The notes below the pieces were generated by a model. It was given only the letters and a program-made list of their open reading frames with translations. It ran no database searches and was not told the DNA's origin. A program made the translations under genes and the position numbers. This document shows positions 28,105 through 37,814 of a stretch of 64,000 nt of DNA, piece after piece; the first letter of the stretch is position 1, and the number at the start of each line of letters is the position of its first letter. Origin of the DNA: Pseudoalteromonas luteoviolacea NCIMB 1942 (GTDB lineage: Bacteria; Pseudomonadota; Gammaproteobacteria; Enterobacterales; Alteromonadaceae); the NCBI RefSeq assembly GCF_001625595.1, contig NZ_AUXT01000171.1:1-64000 (forward strand). The letters are read 5' to 3'.

Positions 28105-28552
28105 TGATATGCTGAGTCAGCATGCAATATCTGACATCATGACTGTAGAAGTGGCAAGCCATCCACACCCATGGAGTGAAAAGACCTTGGCGTCATGTAT
28201 TGGAGGACGTTACTTCAATGCAGCACTGACTTATGACGGTGAATTAATTGGCTACTATATTGCTGAGCGAGCGGGCCCTGATTACACGCTGATGAATATA
28301 TGTGTACATCCACAAAAGCAAGGACAGGGGCTCGCCAAATTATTAATGCAATCATTGATAGCACGTTGTGTGGAAGAGCAAGCTGAAAATCTATTTTTAG
28401 AAGTACGCGCCTCCAATACGCCAGCCATCGCATTGTATGCAAAAGTGGGGTTAGCGGTGATGGGTAAACGTAAAAACTACTACTCTACCGCTGATGGTAA
28501 AGAAGATGCGATTTTAATGGGCCTACAATTTGCCGGACAAGCGAGGCAGTAG
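28088..28552 (+). CDS. rimI: ribosomal protein S18 alanine N-acetyltransferase
   Basis: A 154-residue GNAT acetyltransferase that modifies the N-terminal alanine of ribosomal protein S18. Conserved parts are HPWSEKTLASCIGGRYFN, NICVHPQKQGQGLAKLLM (acetyl-CoA loop QGQGLA), LEVRASNTPAIALYAKVGL and KRKNYYSTADGKEDAILM, all close to E. coli RimI. The start is uncertain: ATG at 28088 inside holD gives the best length fit, while GTG at 28085 or ATG at 28109 are possible. Overlap with holD suggests coupled translation. Confidence 0.92.
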   Translation: MRVPSNDMLSQHAISDIMTVEVASHPHPWSEKTLASCIGGRYFNAALTYDGELIGYYIAERAGPDYTLMNICVHPQKQGQGLAKLLMQSLIARCVEEQAENLFLEVRASNTPAIALYAKVGLAVMGKRKNYYSTADGKEDAILMGLQFAGQARQ

Positions 28553-28558
28553 TCTAGG

Positions 28559-31237
28559 CTATCGTGCTGTTTGCAGTTGTACTTCTTCGTTACTCAAAGT
28601 GTATTTTATGGCCTGTACGAGGCTCAAGGTAGCATATTGCCATTGCGCCTTATTATTGTCTCTGAGGCTATTCTCAAGCTCGCCTGCGGCGCTGTGAATA
28701 TTTTTAAATCCGAAACAGCCGGCACTGCCTTTTAGACTGTGTGCCAATGCGCGCAGAGATTCCCAATCTTGCTCACAATACAATGATTCTACGAGCTCCA
28801 TTTGCTCTGGTAGTTTTTCGAGATAATTTTGACTAATCTGTAAAAATTTTTCACTTTCCAGTAAATTGTTCCACTTAGATAAATTGTCATTATCCACTTG
28901 CAAAAACTCAAGCAGTACAGCGCCAAGCTTTTCTCTATCAATGGGTTTACCAAGCGTTGCATCGCACCCAGCGGCAAGGTAGTTGTCGATGTCATTTTTC
29001 ATAATATTGGCGGTTAACGCCACAATAGGGCCATCATAAGCGGCATGTCTAAGCATATCGGTTGCCTCTAAGCCCCCCATAACAGGCATTTGCATATCCA
29101 TTAAAATGAGGTCGTAGTCATTTACTAGTGACATTTCAACGGCTTCTGCGCCATTGTTAGCGATATCCGGTACTAGTCCCCAAGTATTTAATAGCAGGGT
29201 AATGAGCTCTTGGTTATCTTTATTGTCTTCCGCAAGTAAGATATTGGCTTCAAGTTGTTTTTCAGCCAGCTCTTGAGTGCTACTAATTTGATTGTGAATA
29301 TACGAGTCACAATCTATCCACTCAATATTAGTGGTTTGATGATTAGCTGCAATACTGATTGAAAATACACTGCCATTACCTTGCTCACTGGCTACTTGAA
29401 CATCTCCGCCGAGTAATTGCGCGAGGCTTTTAGAAATACACAAGCCTAGCCCCGTTCCACCAAATCGCCGAGTAGTTGTGGTATCCGCCTGTTCGAATGG
29501 TTTAAAGACTCTCTCCATTTCACTCTCAGACATCCCAATACCAGTGTCTTTAACGACAAATACAAATTGACCTGAACCTGTTTTAAAGTCTATGCCGACA
29601 ATGATACTGCCTTGCTCTGTAAACTTGACCGCATTACTGGCAATATTGAGTAAAATTTGTTTTAGTCGCGTTTCGTCACTGTTGAGCACTTTTGGTAACG
29701 GGAAGTTATAGTCGAGCATAAAATCGAGCTGTTTTTCTTCTGCCATTGGCAAAATGATAGACTCAACATCTTTGAGCAGTGGTAAAAACTCGATTTCTTT
29801 TTGTTCAACTTCTAGCTTTTCGGCTTCGATTTTGGATAGGTCAAGGATGTTGTTGATAAGTTCCAACAAGTGCTTTGAATTGCGTAAAATCGTATCGAGA
29901 TGAAGCTCCGCATTTTTTGCTTGTGGGTTATGTAGCAGCTGCTCAGTGAACCCCATAATTGCGGTAAGCGGGGTGCGGATCTCATGGCTCATGTTGGCTA
30001 AAAATCGGCTCTTAAGCTGGTTGGCCTGCTCAGCTTCTGTAATAGCTACTTCCAGCTGTTGGTTCATTTCCTCTAGCGCACGGGTACGATTCTCTACCTT
30101 TTCTTCAAGGTGAAGTTTGTAATCTTCAAGTTCGCCTTGGAAGTCTCGTATTTGCTTTACCATGTGATTAAAGTCGTCAAATAATGTACCGACTTCATCA
30201 TCTTCATGGGCAGGTAAAAATACCGATAAATCACCATCCCCAACGCGATGGCTCGCTTCTCCTAGTAATTCAATTGGCGTCAGTAGTAGATTGCGAACAA
30301 CGATAAAAATAAGCACGGGCAGAGTGACAACAGACAAGATAACAATCAAGGCGGTGATGAGGCTGATGGCCTTACCTGATTGGTACAAAATACTCTTTGG
30401 TATCGTTGAAATATAATAATAACCGCCGCTCAATTGTGCACTGTAAGTCATGCGCTTAAGCTCATCAACAGAAGGCAACACAATTGAGTCCAGCTTGCCT
30501 CGATCTGCCAGTGAGCTGATTTGTGCCATTTCTTGATCGCTTAAGTAACTCTGTGCGAAGTGTCCATCTGATGAAAACAGTACTTCCCCCTGTCCTGAGA
30601 CAAGTAAGTTAAGTGTGTTGTCATATGGTGCCTCTAATATGCTGCTTGAAATGATAGAAGGGGCTACTTGAACGATAATATAGCCTTGACGCTGAGGTCT
30701 TTTGAGGTGGAAGTTTACGCTATAAATTTGCTGTACAAAATATAGTTGGGTGCCACCTTCTTTCGCGGGTAGCATGTATTGCTGCTGACGTAAGTTACTT
30801 TTAATTACTTGATCAAAAAAGGGGTATTCTTCGGGGGCAAAGCTTAAGTTACTGGAATAAAATGCAGCACTATTACCTTGAGAGTCCACCAAGTTGATAC
30901 TGATTATATCGGGATAAGCTTCGCTGTAGCTTGCGAAAACGTCCATCAAAGCACCTAACCTTTTGGTCTTAGTTTGGTTTTCATGTGGTGCTGTGAGTAA
31001 AAAGTCGCTGAGTACAGGAGAAGTCGATAGCAGTTTCGTGGTGGACTGGTAGATTTCCATGTAGTTGAACATTTTTTGTTGCTGTTGTTCAACAAATCGG
31101 CTAACAATTAATTTAGCCTGTTTTTGCGTGGAGCTAGTTACATTGGTTAGCGTAAAGCCACCCAAAAATAAAAGAGGAAGGATCACCAATGGAGTGATAT
31201 ACCACAGTAATCTGATACTGAGCTTACTGGTTTTCAT
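28559..31237 (-). CDS. hybrid sensor histidine kinase with receiver and Hpt domains
   Basis: An 892-residue inner-membrane phosphorelay protein. Helices near residues 12-30 and 293-318 flank a large periplasmic sensor (Cache-like). HAMP follows (about 320-375), then a coiled coil. The HisKA domain has [19 protein letters not shown] with phospho-acceptor His418. The HATPase domain has [17 protein letters not shown] and [11 protein letters not shown]. The receiver has [10 protein letters not shown] and [10 protein letters not shown] with Asp714. The C-terminal Hpt domain has [13 protein letters not shown] with His833. The layout is that of ArcB or BarA-like relays, with output going to a separate regulator not found nearby. 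The sensed signal is unknown. Confidence 0.93.
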   Translation of the reverse strand: MKTSKLSIRLLWYITPLVILPLLFLGGFTLTNVTSSTQKQAKLIVSRFVEQQQQKMFNYMEIYQSTTKLLSTSPVLSDFLLTAPHENQTKTKRLGALMDVFASYSEAYPDIISINLVDSQGNSAAFYSSNLSFAPEEYPFFDQVIKSNLRQQQYMLPAKEGGTQLYFVQQIYSVNFHLKRPQRQGYIIVQVAPSIISSSILEAPYDNTLNLLVSGQGEVLFSSDGHFAQSYLSDQEMAQISSLADRGKLDSIVLPSVDELKRMTYSAQLSGGYYYISTIPKSILYQSGKAISLITALIVILSVVTLPVLIFIVVRNLLLTPIELLGEASHRVGDGDLSVFLPAHEDDEVGTLFDDFNHMVKQIRDFQGELEDYKLHLEEKVENRTRALEEMNQQLEVAITEAEQANQLKSRFLANMSHEIRTPLTAIMGFTEQLLHNPQAKNAELHLDTILRNSKHLLELINNILDLSKIEAEKLEVEQKEIEFLPLLKDVESIILPMAEEKQLDFMLDYNFPLPKVLNSDETRLKQILLNIASNAVKFTEQGSIIVGIDFKTGSGQFVFVVKDTGIGMSESEMERVFKPFEQADTTTTRRFGGTGLGLCISKSLAQLLGGDVQVASEQGNGSVFSISIAANHQTTNIEWIDCDSYIHNQISSTQELAEKQLEANILLAEDNKDNQELITLLLNTWGLVPDIANNGAEAVEMSLVNDYDLILMDMQMPVMGGLEATDMLRHAAYDGPIVALTANIMKNDIDNYLAAGCDATLGKPIDREKLGAVLLEFLQVDNDNLSKWNNLLESEKFLQISQNYLEKLPEQMELVESLYCEQDWESLRALAHSLKGSAGCFGFKNIHSAAGELENSLRDNNKAQWQYATLSLVQAIKYTLSNEEVQLQTAR

Positions 31238-31600
31238 CTATCCTGATATCCATATTTGCCTGTACTAGCTGAATTACTATCCATGAGAAGTCCAAACACA
31301 AATCATATGACGGCTAGCTGGATTTCTCAAGTTTTTGAGAAAAAGAGGGGTAGGGTATTACTCTTACGGGCTTACTTTTAGCTAAAAGCTTGCGCAAAAG
31401 CCACTCATGCCTAGTAACCAATATGAAAAAAAATAATGACACTTTTAAATCTAAAGCAATATAGCTTTTGAAGTAAATTGAATATTTTGGGATTGTAAGT
31501 AATTTATATTTATCTTTAATGTTGTTTTTTTCAATTTTTTATTTGCACCTGTATTTTATTAACTTGGCGTTGATTAATTTAGCAGAGAAAAGAAGAAATC
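31238..31600. other. AT-rich intergenic stretch
   Basis: About 360 very AT-rich bases between the divergent kinase gene and the broken small-protein gene. I find no ORF of note, no clear operator and no terminator. Promoters for both sides probably lie here. Confidence 0.5.
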
Positions 31601-31978
31601 ATGCATTTTAGAATGTTAATGATTGGATTGTTATATTTTTTCAAAATTCACAGTATTGGCAAATGAAGTGAATTTATCTTCGGCATCCTCACTAAAATGA
31701 CCAGCTGTCATGATTGTGGTCATGAGAATCAAACTAAAAATGCAGCTATAGGTGCGTGGGGCTCGCGCTTAAATGGCACTGCATTTGTTTACGATTATAT
31801 TAATCGCTCCATACGTAAATATCAGTTCTATTTGGAGTTAGTTCAAATTGCCCCCTATTTATCTAAACCAATTAAGCGGAGTAGGCGAATTGCAATGACA
31901 AGTGCTGGACGAAACTCAGTTTATAAGGTCGAGCGGATTTTTGATGAGATTATGGCCGATAGTATGAGTATTATTTAA
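31601..31978 (+). pseudogene. frame-broken small secreted protein gene (CxxC, IRKY-type)
   Basis: The ATG at 31601 opens a hydrophobic leader (MHFRMLMIGLLYF) that stops at 31664. If one T is removed from the T6 run at 31636-31641, the frame continues as SKFTVLANEVNLSSASSLK, giving a signal peptide with a clear cut at VLA/NE. Adding one A to the A4 run at 31694-31697 then joins it to the open frame starting MTSCHDCGHENQTKNAA, which runs through GTAFVYDYINRSIRKYQF to 31978. The two changes compensate each other. The mature part has a CxxC near its start followed by a VYDY...IRKY block, a pattern I recall from small exported hypothetical proteins. Either a decaying gene or base-call errors in homopolymers. 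Confidence 0.5.
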
Positions 31979-32005
31979 TATTTCTTTTTGAAAAATATTA
32001 TAAAT

Positions 32006-32039
32006 AATGCCAATTACAGCAAATGTTGTAATTGGCATT
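32006..32039. terminator. hairpin between convergent genes
   Basis: Perfect 13-base arms AATGCCAATTACA (32006-32018) and TGTAATTGGCATT (32027-32039) with an 8-base loop, just before the stop of the minus-strand BSP peptidase gene. The flanking T-runs are weak, so it may act as a poor bidirectional terminator. Confidence 0.6.
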
Positions 32040-32046
32040 GTTAAAT

Positions 32047-34761
32047 TTATAAAGCTCTAAATAATTCTATTTCAGCAAGCTGTAGTAGGTTATTGCCATT
32101 GGAATCTGTGGCTGTGTGGGTTAGGTCAATTCGATAGTGACTAAATTGTATTTCATTTTCGATTCTGAACATCTTGGTTTGATTACGTGCATCAAAGCTC
32201 TGTTCGCTGCGTGTATCTAGCGTGTGCCAGTGAACACCGTCATTGGACGCTAATAAGTCCCAGCTGGCAGGATCGCGCTCTGGCGCGTCGTTTCCGCTGG
32301 TGATGCTATAAGCATGTAATACGTATTGTGAGGGAGCTTCAAATTGCAGCCAACCACGTTGAGCGAGGGCGACATATTTATTGCTAAAGTCGCCATCGAA
32401 AGCACTTTCAAAGCCTTCACCCCATTGAGCGAAGCCTTCGTGTTCAGCACTGAGTTTGCCACCCGCAAGTACAAAATTATCGAGCTCAAGAGGGAGAGTC
32501 GCGGTCGCTTTATCTATAAGTAAGTCGATATCCGCAATCTGAAAAACCTCTTGCCCATTTGCTTGTGGGCCACTGTTCACAAAGCTAAATTTATAGTGGC
32601 TATATGGCACATCGAGATCCAATACAAAGTCTCGGGTTTCTAAGCGACGGCTAAAAACCTGGCTTGATTGTGTATCGATAACATGCCAATCAGCGCCATC
32701 TTTTGATGCTGATAACGTCCAGCTACTTGGATCTCTGCTTGGCTGATTCTCCCCGACCGTTAAGCGATAACCTTTGAGCCGACCCTCGCCATAACCAGAG
32801 TAGGAGATGTCAGCGCCGGGATGGATCGTTAAGTATTTTGAGAAGCGATCTCCATCAAAGGCGTTTTCGATAGCATAAATGGGATCGACAGGAGGTTGTG
32901 ATACTGCTGCGTCCCCACCGATTTTTACCAGACTAATTTGATCCACAGGAATTGGCGGGGCTTCAGGTGCAGCACCTAAAGTAGCCTGATATTTTTGCCA
33001 CAAGACTTTGATATCTTGGTTTAAGATACGCTTGAGTGCTTCTTCAAGCGTCCACTCCCAACCCTCACGCTGACTTGTGAGCACCATTTGATTTATTTTA
33101 TATGTGAAATCCGCATCGTAGTTATCCTGTAACCAAGATAGGAAAAAACCTGTGTTGGTATAGCCACCTAGCCAGTTTCGTGCCGGAGATGGTTTGCGAG
33201 TAGCGTGGTATCCTGCTCGGATCCGGACTAAGTCTGCAATGCCTTCGATAATAGCGTGAACTTCGCCGCCGTCTTGCATTGCACCTGTTGGAAAGTGTTG
33301 ATAACCATGCACCAGTTCATGCCAAAATACGCCAAGTAGCTCGTAAATTACCTCTTCATCACTCGCGTTTGCCAGTGACTCCGTAATGTACTTGGTGCTA
33401 AATGCAATCTCCATGTTACGGCCTGAACCTGCGCGATAAGCTAACGTATCCATCCATTTTAAACTGAAGGTCACTGAATCGAATTCGGGAGACTCTCCAT
33501 AATGTTTATATAGAAATTGGTTTACCTGTAGGGTGACATCATTGATGGTTTTTTCTAGATCAGGGAGCAATCGATGAATTCGCTTGTAGCCTTCACTTTC
33601 GGTGTCTTCATGGGCAAATTTAATCTCTGGGTAGCTAAAGCCTTGCCAAGGATTTTGCGGGTCGACCACTTTGACTTGTTGGGTCGCGACATCGCTTTGC
33701 CCGTGCCAGTTATAAGTGGTTAGTCTGACTGTTTTAATACCCGGTGTTTTAAATGCGACTTGTGGGTTTTTAGCCAGACTCGCTTCTGGGGTGCCGTGCT
33801 CAAATTGCCATTCAAAGCTATTTGGCGCATTGTGACTGGCATCGTTAAAAGTGGTAGGCTCGTTGATAAATACAGTGTTGCTGTCGCTGGTGATATTGGC
33901 TATGGGCAGCTGTGTTTTGCCAAATAAATCTATCTCAGCGATTTGAAGTAGGTCGTATCCCCAGTTATCGGTGCCTTTGTGGCTTAATTCAAAGCGATAA
34001 TGTTTAAATGGAGGAGCCTGCTCGACTTGATAGGTTTTTTGTTCAAATCGTTGACTAAAAACCTCATCTTTGCGGTTGTCTAACGGCTGCCAACTTTCAC
34101 CATCATTGGAACCTAATAGTGTCCAATTATGCGGATCTCTCCCTGGGGCATCGTTTGCGGAAGTAAATTGGTATTGCGCAATTTGCTGCGCCTCTGCCAG
34201 TGAGATTTGTATCCACCCCTGAGGCTTTAAGGTGACGTACTTAGTGCGTGGATCGCCATCAAACGCATTACTCAAGCCTTCGCCGGCAGGAGAGTCTGCT
34301 TGTTGTTCTGTTAGCTCGGTGTGAGCGCTGACCAAACTTTGCAAAGCGCTAGGGTCGCTCTGTTTATCATGAGCGAGCTTTTCCCAAACTTGGCTTGTAC
34401 TTGGTTTGTCATTGCGTGTCCACCAACGCGCTTTGAACAATTCACCTTTGTAGGCAACAACGTGGCCCTTTGTATAGGTTTGTGAGCTTAACCATGGCGA
34501 GTTTGATTGGGCAGTGTCATTTACAAATTGTAATAATTGCCAAGCACCTGAATTATTTTCTCTTGGGGTATCGCCTTGTGTCCACCAGCTTGCTTGATAA
34601 AGCACACCTTCAAATATCACGCGCTGCCCTTTTTTATACGCGTTTTGCGGTTGCCACTTTACGGGCGAGCTTGAGATGTGTTGAGTATGTTGATGTGCGT
34701 GTCCTTGAACAGCCGCCGACTGAATGGCTAAGGCGATGGCGCACAATGCATATTTTTTCAT
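32047..34761 (-). CDS. secreted BSP-type metallopeptidase with chitin-binding and discoidin domains
   Basis: A 904-residue exported modular protein. After a signal peptide (cut near VQG/HAHQ) come two CBM5/12-type chitin-binding modules, about 32-78 and 86-130 (KGQRVIFEGVLYQASWWTQGD; KGHVVAYKGELFKARWWTRND). An F5/8 type C (discoidin) module covers about 140-283, and a PKD-like domain about 288-367. The catalytic domain, about 375-600, resembles plant basic secretory protein peptidases and has HELVHGYQHF with the HExxH at 481-485. Two more discoidin modules follow (about 605-760 and 765-904), each with an AFDGD...KY core. Probably a zinc protease aimed at glycosylated or chitin-associated substrates outside the cell. 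Confidence 0.87.
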   Translation of the reverse strand: MKKYALCAIALAIQSAAVQGHAHQHTQHISSSPVKWQPQNAYKKGQRVIFEGVLYQASWWTQGDTPRENNSGAWQLLQFVNDTAQSNSPWLSSQTYTKGHVVAYKGELFKARWWTRNDKPSTSQVWEKLAHDKQSDPSALQSLVSAHTELTEQQADSPAGEGLSNAFDGDPRTKYVTLKPQGWIQISLAEAQQIAQYQFTSANDAPGRDPHNWTLLGSNDGESWQPLDNRKDEVFSQRFEQKTYQVEQAPPFKHYRFELSHKGTDNWGYDLLQIAEIDLFGKTQLPIANITSDSNTVFINEPTTFNDASHNAPNSFEWQFEHGTPEASLAKNPQVAFKTPGIKTVRLTTYNWHGQSDVATQQVKVVDPQNPWQGFSYPEIKFAHEDTESEGYKRIHRLLPDLEKTINDVTLQVNQFLYKHYGESPEFDSVTFSLKWMDTLAYRAGSGRNMEIAFSTKYITESLANASDEEVIYELLGVFWHELVHGYQHFPTGAMQDGGEVHAIIEGIADLVRIRAGYHATRKPSPARNWLGGYTNTGFFLSWLQDNYDADFTYKINQMVLTSQREGWEWTLEEALKRILNQDIKVLWQKYQATLGAAPEAPPIPVDQISLVKIGGDAAVSQPPVDPIYAIENAFDGDRFSKYLTIHPGADISYSGYGEGRLKGYRLTVGENQPSRDPSSWTLSASKDGADWHVIDTQSSQVFSRRLETRDFVLDLDVPYSHYKFSFVNSGPQANGQEVFQIADIDLLIDKATATLPLELDNFVLAGGKLSAEHEGFAQWGEGFESAFDGDFSNKYVALAQRGWLQFEAPSQYVLHAYSITSGNDAPERDPASWDLLASNDGVHWHTLDTRSEQSFDARNQTKMFRIENEIQFSHYRIDLTHTATDSNGNNLLQLAEIELFRAL

Positions 34762-34906
34762 GACTAACTCCCATTATATTACTTGTTATTATGGATTGGA
34801 ACGTTCCATTTATTATTGGCATAAGTTGACGACAAAGAAAAGTGTTTAATAAATCAGCGAGTGATTATCGGAGAAAGGAATTAGAGTTACTGTAGATTGA
34901 TGAGAT

Positions 34907-34931
34907 AAAAAGCCGACTTAGTCGGCTTTTT
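34907..34931. terminator. terminator downstream of the EF-P-like gene
   Basis: Arms AAAAAGCCGACT and AGTCGGCTTTTT form a near-perfect palindrome able to act on both strands; it lies just after the efpL stop on the minus strand. Confidence 0.88.
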
Positions 34932-34938
34932 ATGAAAA

Positions 34939-35511
34939 TTAGCTGTCAGCACGGCCCATGAATTTAACTTCAGCTGTGTTGATCTTGATTTTGTCGCCTG
35001 TTGAGATGTGCTCTGGGACCTGAACAATTAAACCAGTTGTTAACGTCGCAGGTTTTGTACGTGCACTTGCTGAAGCGCCTTTGATTGAAGGCGCAGTCTC
35101 TTCAATCACAAGTTCAACACTAGATGGCAAATCAATAGACACAGGCGTGCCCTCAACAACCACTACAAGTAGACCTTTTGTGTCTTCATTTATGAACAAG
35201 ACCTGCTCGGATATGGCCTCTTTGTTTAAGTGATATGGCGTGTAGTCTTCCTCATCCATAAACACGTATTCTTCACCATCAACGTATGAAAACATTGCAG
35301 GGCGGCGTGTTAAGTCTGCCAGTTTTAGCATTTCTTCGGCTTTAAAGGTTTCATCTACCTTACCGCCATTGACAACATCATACATACGCATACGGTAAAG
35401 ACTACCGCCAGCGCGACCTTGTGGTACTGAGCGCTCGATATCGCGAACAATCATTACGCGACCGTTATACTCAATCGCTGCGTGCTTTTTAATTTCACTG
35501 GCTTTAGGCAT
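34939..35511 (-). CDS. efpL: elongation factor P-like protein (YeiP/EfpL)
   Basis: A 190-residue EF-P paralogue, the same length as E. coli YeiP. It keeps the YeiP hallmarks [40 protein letters not shown] and the end KFMGRAD. The loop that reaches the peptidyl-transferase centre reads [12 protein letters not shown], longer than in EF-P and with an arginine near its tip rather than the modified lysine. It relieves ribosome stalling at proline-rich and some other motifs. It is a single gene with its own terminator. Confidence 0.94.
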   Translation of the reverse strand: MPKASEIKKHAAIEYNGRVMIVRDIERSVPQGRAGGSLYRMRMYDVVNGGKVDETFKAEEMLKLADLTRRPAMFSYVDGEEYVFMDEEDYTPYHLNKEAISEQVLFINEDTKGLLVVVVEGTPVSIDLPSSVELVIEETAPSIKGASASARTKPATLTTGLIVQVPEHISTGDKIKINTAEVKFMGRADS

Positions 35512-35685
35512 TGTAATTTCCCATTTAATTTTGTTTTGCAGAAAACTAGCATGAAGCTCGCTCTAGGCCAAGGTTTTAGGTCATTTTATTGCATTAAAAA
35601 GCGCGCATAGGGTAGCATGAAAAGAGTGGAAAGCACGCTTACTTTATTCCCCGTTGGTTGAGAGCTTAATTGTGAGGAAAAGAAC

Positions 35686-36264
35686 ATGACCGAGTATTTG
35701 GATGTACGCTGTGACTGTGGCTCCGTGAATGGAAAAGTGGCGTGTGGTCAGTGCTTTTTTCAAAATCGTGTTATGTGTTATTGCGATGATTGCCAAGCAT
35801 TTTTAAATCACCTAGGACACGAAAAGTCACTTAATAAATATGGGGGTACGGATGTGTACCAAGTGAGTGCCTCACAAGTGTCCATCGTATCTGGACATGA
35901 ACATTTAAGGTGTTTGAAGGTAACGCCTAAAGGCGTTCACCGTTGGTATGCTAGTTGTTGTAATTCACCCATAGGCAATACTATCAATGCCCAGTGGCCG
36001 TTAGTGGGGTTTATTAGTTCTAGCATTGTGCAGGACTTGGATAGTACTGTTGGGCCGATTAAAGGTAGCGTGTTTTGTAAGTTTGCCAATCAGCCAATCC
36101 CAAAAGAGAAAAAAGGTCCACGCTCCCATAAGCAAATCGTCGCTACCATGATCATAAAGCTGCTCATATGGCGTGCACTTGGGAAAGCTCGGCCAAACCC
36201 ATTCTATCGGGCTGGTAAGGCAATAAGTAAACCTCTGTGCCTCACCAATGAAAAGCGTAATTAA
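35686..36264 (+). CDS. DUF6151 family protein (GFA-like cysteine-rich)
   Basis: A 192-residue soluble protein rich in paired cysteines: CDCGSVNGKVAC, CYCDDCQAFLNHLG and WYASCCNSPIGNT. The spacing recalls the zinc sites of the GFA (glutathione-dependent formaldehyde-activating) fold, of which DUF6151 is a divergent group. A C-terminal basic stretch has hydrophobic residues. The function is not established; the cysteines probably bind zinc. Its stop overlaps by four bases the stop of the convergent lipoprotein gene. Confidence 0.8.
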   Translation: MTEYLDVRCDCGSVNGKVACGQCFFQNRVMCYCDDCQAFLNHLGHEKSLNKYGGTDVYQVSASQVSIVSGHEHLRCLKVTPKGVHRWYASCCNSPIGNTINAQWPLVGFISSSIVQDLDSTVGPIKGSVFCKFANQPIPKEKKGPRSHKQIVATMIIKLLIWRALGKARPNPFYRAGKAISKPLCLTNEKRN

Positions 36265-37589
36265 AGTGCATAAAGCGCTGCCATTTCGTTATAGGCCAAA
36301 CCAAACTGTTTTTTAAACCAGCTATTCACAAATTCATTTTGTGGGGCAATTTTGCCACAGCGCAGTATGTATTCGCCGTATTGCGCGCCAATTAAGCCAT
36401 CGCAATGGGTTTCTATCCAAATTCTGTCAAGCTGTGCTTTAAAATGAGACTGTAAAGCACTTAACTGCTTGTCTAATCTGGTTTCAGCATCTAAAAAAGT
36501 CGCTTGCATGGGCGAAATGCCAAGTTGCGGAAAGTCAGCATGGTGACTTTGAGTGTAATGAACTTGGCTGTCGTCCACTTTAAACTCAATGCTTTGTCTT
36601 GCAAGGACACCTTTGTAAATGGCATCGATACTAAACTGTTCAGTAAACTCAGTGACGGGGTAGCTATATGCTTTTTTTACTTCAACATCTAAGGTCTCTT
36701 TTGGCTCTTGTGGGTTGATACGCTCTTCGACAGTCGTATAGTGCTTTTGACGATTTACGAGTTTGGCCTCGCGGCTATGCTCTAGTTTAGCCTGAAACTC
36801 TAAATCAAATGTTTTTTGACCTATAGGGCTGTACCACAAGCTCTCTCTAAAAATTTGCTTAAACGCCAAAGAAGCCGTATTGAGTACGTTGGCTTGCCGA
36901 CTGGTCTGGTGGAGCCTTACGGTGAAATCAGGGGATAAGCTGATATTAGAATAGCGCGTTGGATCTTTGCTGATGGATTTAAATGCTTGCGGTAGTGACC
37001 ACGACATGCAATATTTCTCAGCAAATTGGCGCAAGAAAAAGCGTTGATTGGTTGCTTGTGACACCATCTGTTGACATTGCATGTGCGCTTTATTCTGTAA
37101 GGGCACTCTGTATTCAGCAAACTGTGTACCCAATTGGGCATTACTGATTAAAAAAGAGTAACTGTGTTCAAAGTAGCGAAATTTATCGGGGTAGCGAGAT
37201 TGCGAAAGCAATTTAGCTTGCTGTTGGAGCCACTGAGCTGCATATGCAAGCTCTTCGCTTTGGGTGTTCGCTATGGCCCCAAATGGCTCTACCTGCCAGT
37301 CAATTTGATTGCGTAACAACGATTCTAGTTTAAGTGTAGCGCCCGTTTGATTACCACCAAGTCGTAGCATACGAACGTCTATCAACCCTTTATCGAGTAT
37401 TTTGTTACGCGCTTGTGCAAGCCCCTTTTGTGCTTCTATATTGTGGGGATCTTCAGCAAGAGCTTGTTCATAGTACTCAGCAGACTGAGTATACATGCCT
37501 GCCTGAAAGAGGTTGTGTCCTTTCTCTACTAAGCTTTTACAACCGACAAGCGCGACTGTAAACACACATAAAGCGAGTGCTTTTTTCAT
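36261..37589 (-). CDS. TPR-containing lipoprotein, possibly iron-regulated
   Basis: A 442-residue protein. The ATG at 37589 begins a lipoprotein signal peptide, MKKALALCVFTVALVGCKS, with lipidated Cys17; the longer frame from 37652 adds an unlikely leader. Residues 24-60 form a TPR unit (AGMYTQSAEYYEQALAEDPH). The rest is an unrecognised alpha/beta region with YCMSWSLPQAFKSISKDPTRYSN in the middle and a Cys pair near the C-terminus (THCDGLIGAQYGEYILRCG). No catalytic motif is visible. A Fur-like box lies 84 bases before the start. Function unknown; the lipid anchor and TPR suggest a scaffold role in the envelope. Confidence 0.78.
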   Translation of the reverse strand: MKKALALCVFTVALVGCKSLVEKGHNLFQAGMYTQSAEYYEQALAEDPHNIEAQKGLAQARNKILDKGLIDVRMLRLGGNQTGATLKLESLLRNQIDWQVEPFGAIANTQSEELAYAAQWLQQQAKLLSQSRYPDKFRYFEHSYSFLISNAQLGTQFAEYRVPLQNKAHMQCQQMVSQATNQRFFLRQFAEKYCMSWSLPQAFKSISKDPTRYSNISLSPDFTVRLHQTSRQANVLNTASLAFKQIFRESLWYSPIGQKTFDLEFQAKLEHSREAKLVNRQKHYTTVEERINPQEPKETLDVEVKKAYSYPVTEFTEQFSIDAIYKGVLARQSIEFKVDDSQVHYTQSHHADFPQLGISPMQATFLDAETRLDKQLSALQSHFKAQLDRIWIETHCDGLIGAQYGEYILRCGKIAPQNEFVNSWFKKQFGLAYNEMAALYAL

Positions 37590-37672
37590 GTTTTTAAATT
37601 CCTTGTTGCACCTATGGTAGGCTTTGACTTGAATCACTTTTTTGCTAAGCAAATACAGTTAACTACTTAGCT

Positions 37673-37691
37673 GTTAATGATAATCGTTCAT
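37673..37691. promoter_or_regulatory. Fur-like box upstream of the TPR lipoprotein gene
   Basis: GTTAATGATAATCGTTCAT matches 14 of 19 positions of the classic Fur box GATAATGATAATCATTATC, including the whole central AATGATAATC. It lies 84 bases before the lipoprotein start and about 125 bases after the thioesterase stop, both genes on the minus strand, so it would control the lipoprotein. Confidence 0.55.
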
Positions 37692-37814
37692 TTGTTCCCA
37701 TGTCTATGATTATAGGTGAATATTCGTTTAAATTTTGTAAAGCGTCACAACTCAGCTGTTTGAGGGAGGGGAGATACGCTAGAGAGCTTCAAGCCCCTAG
37801 CGTTTTAACAAGCT

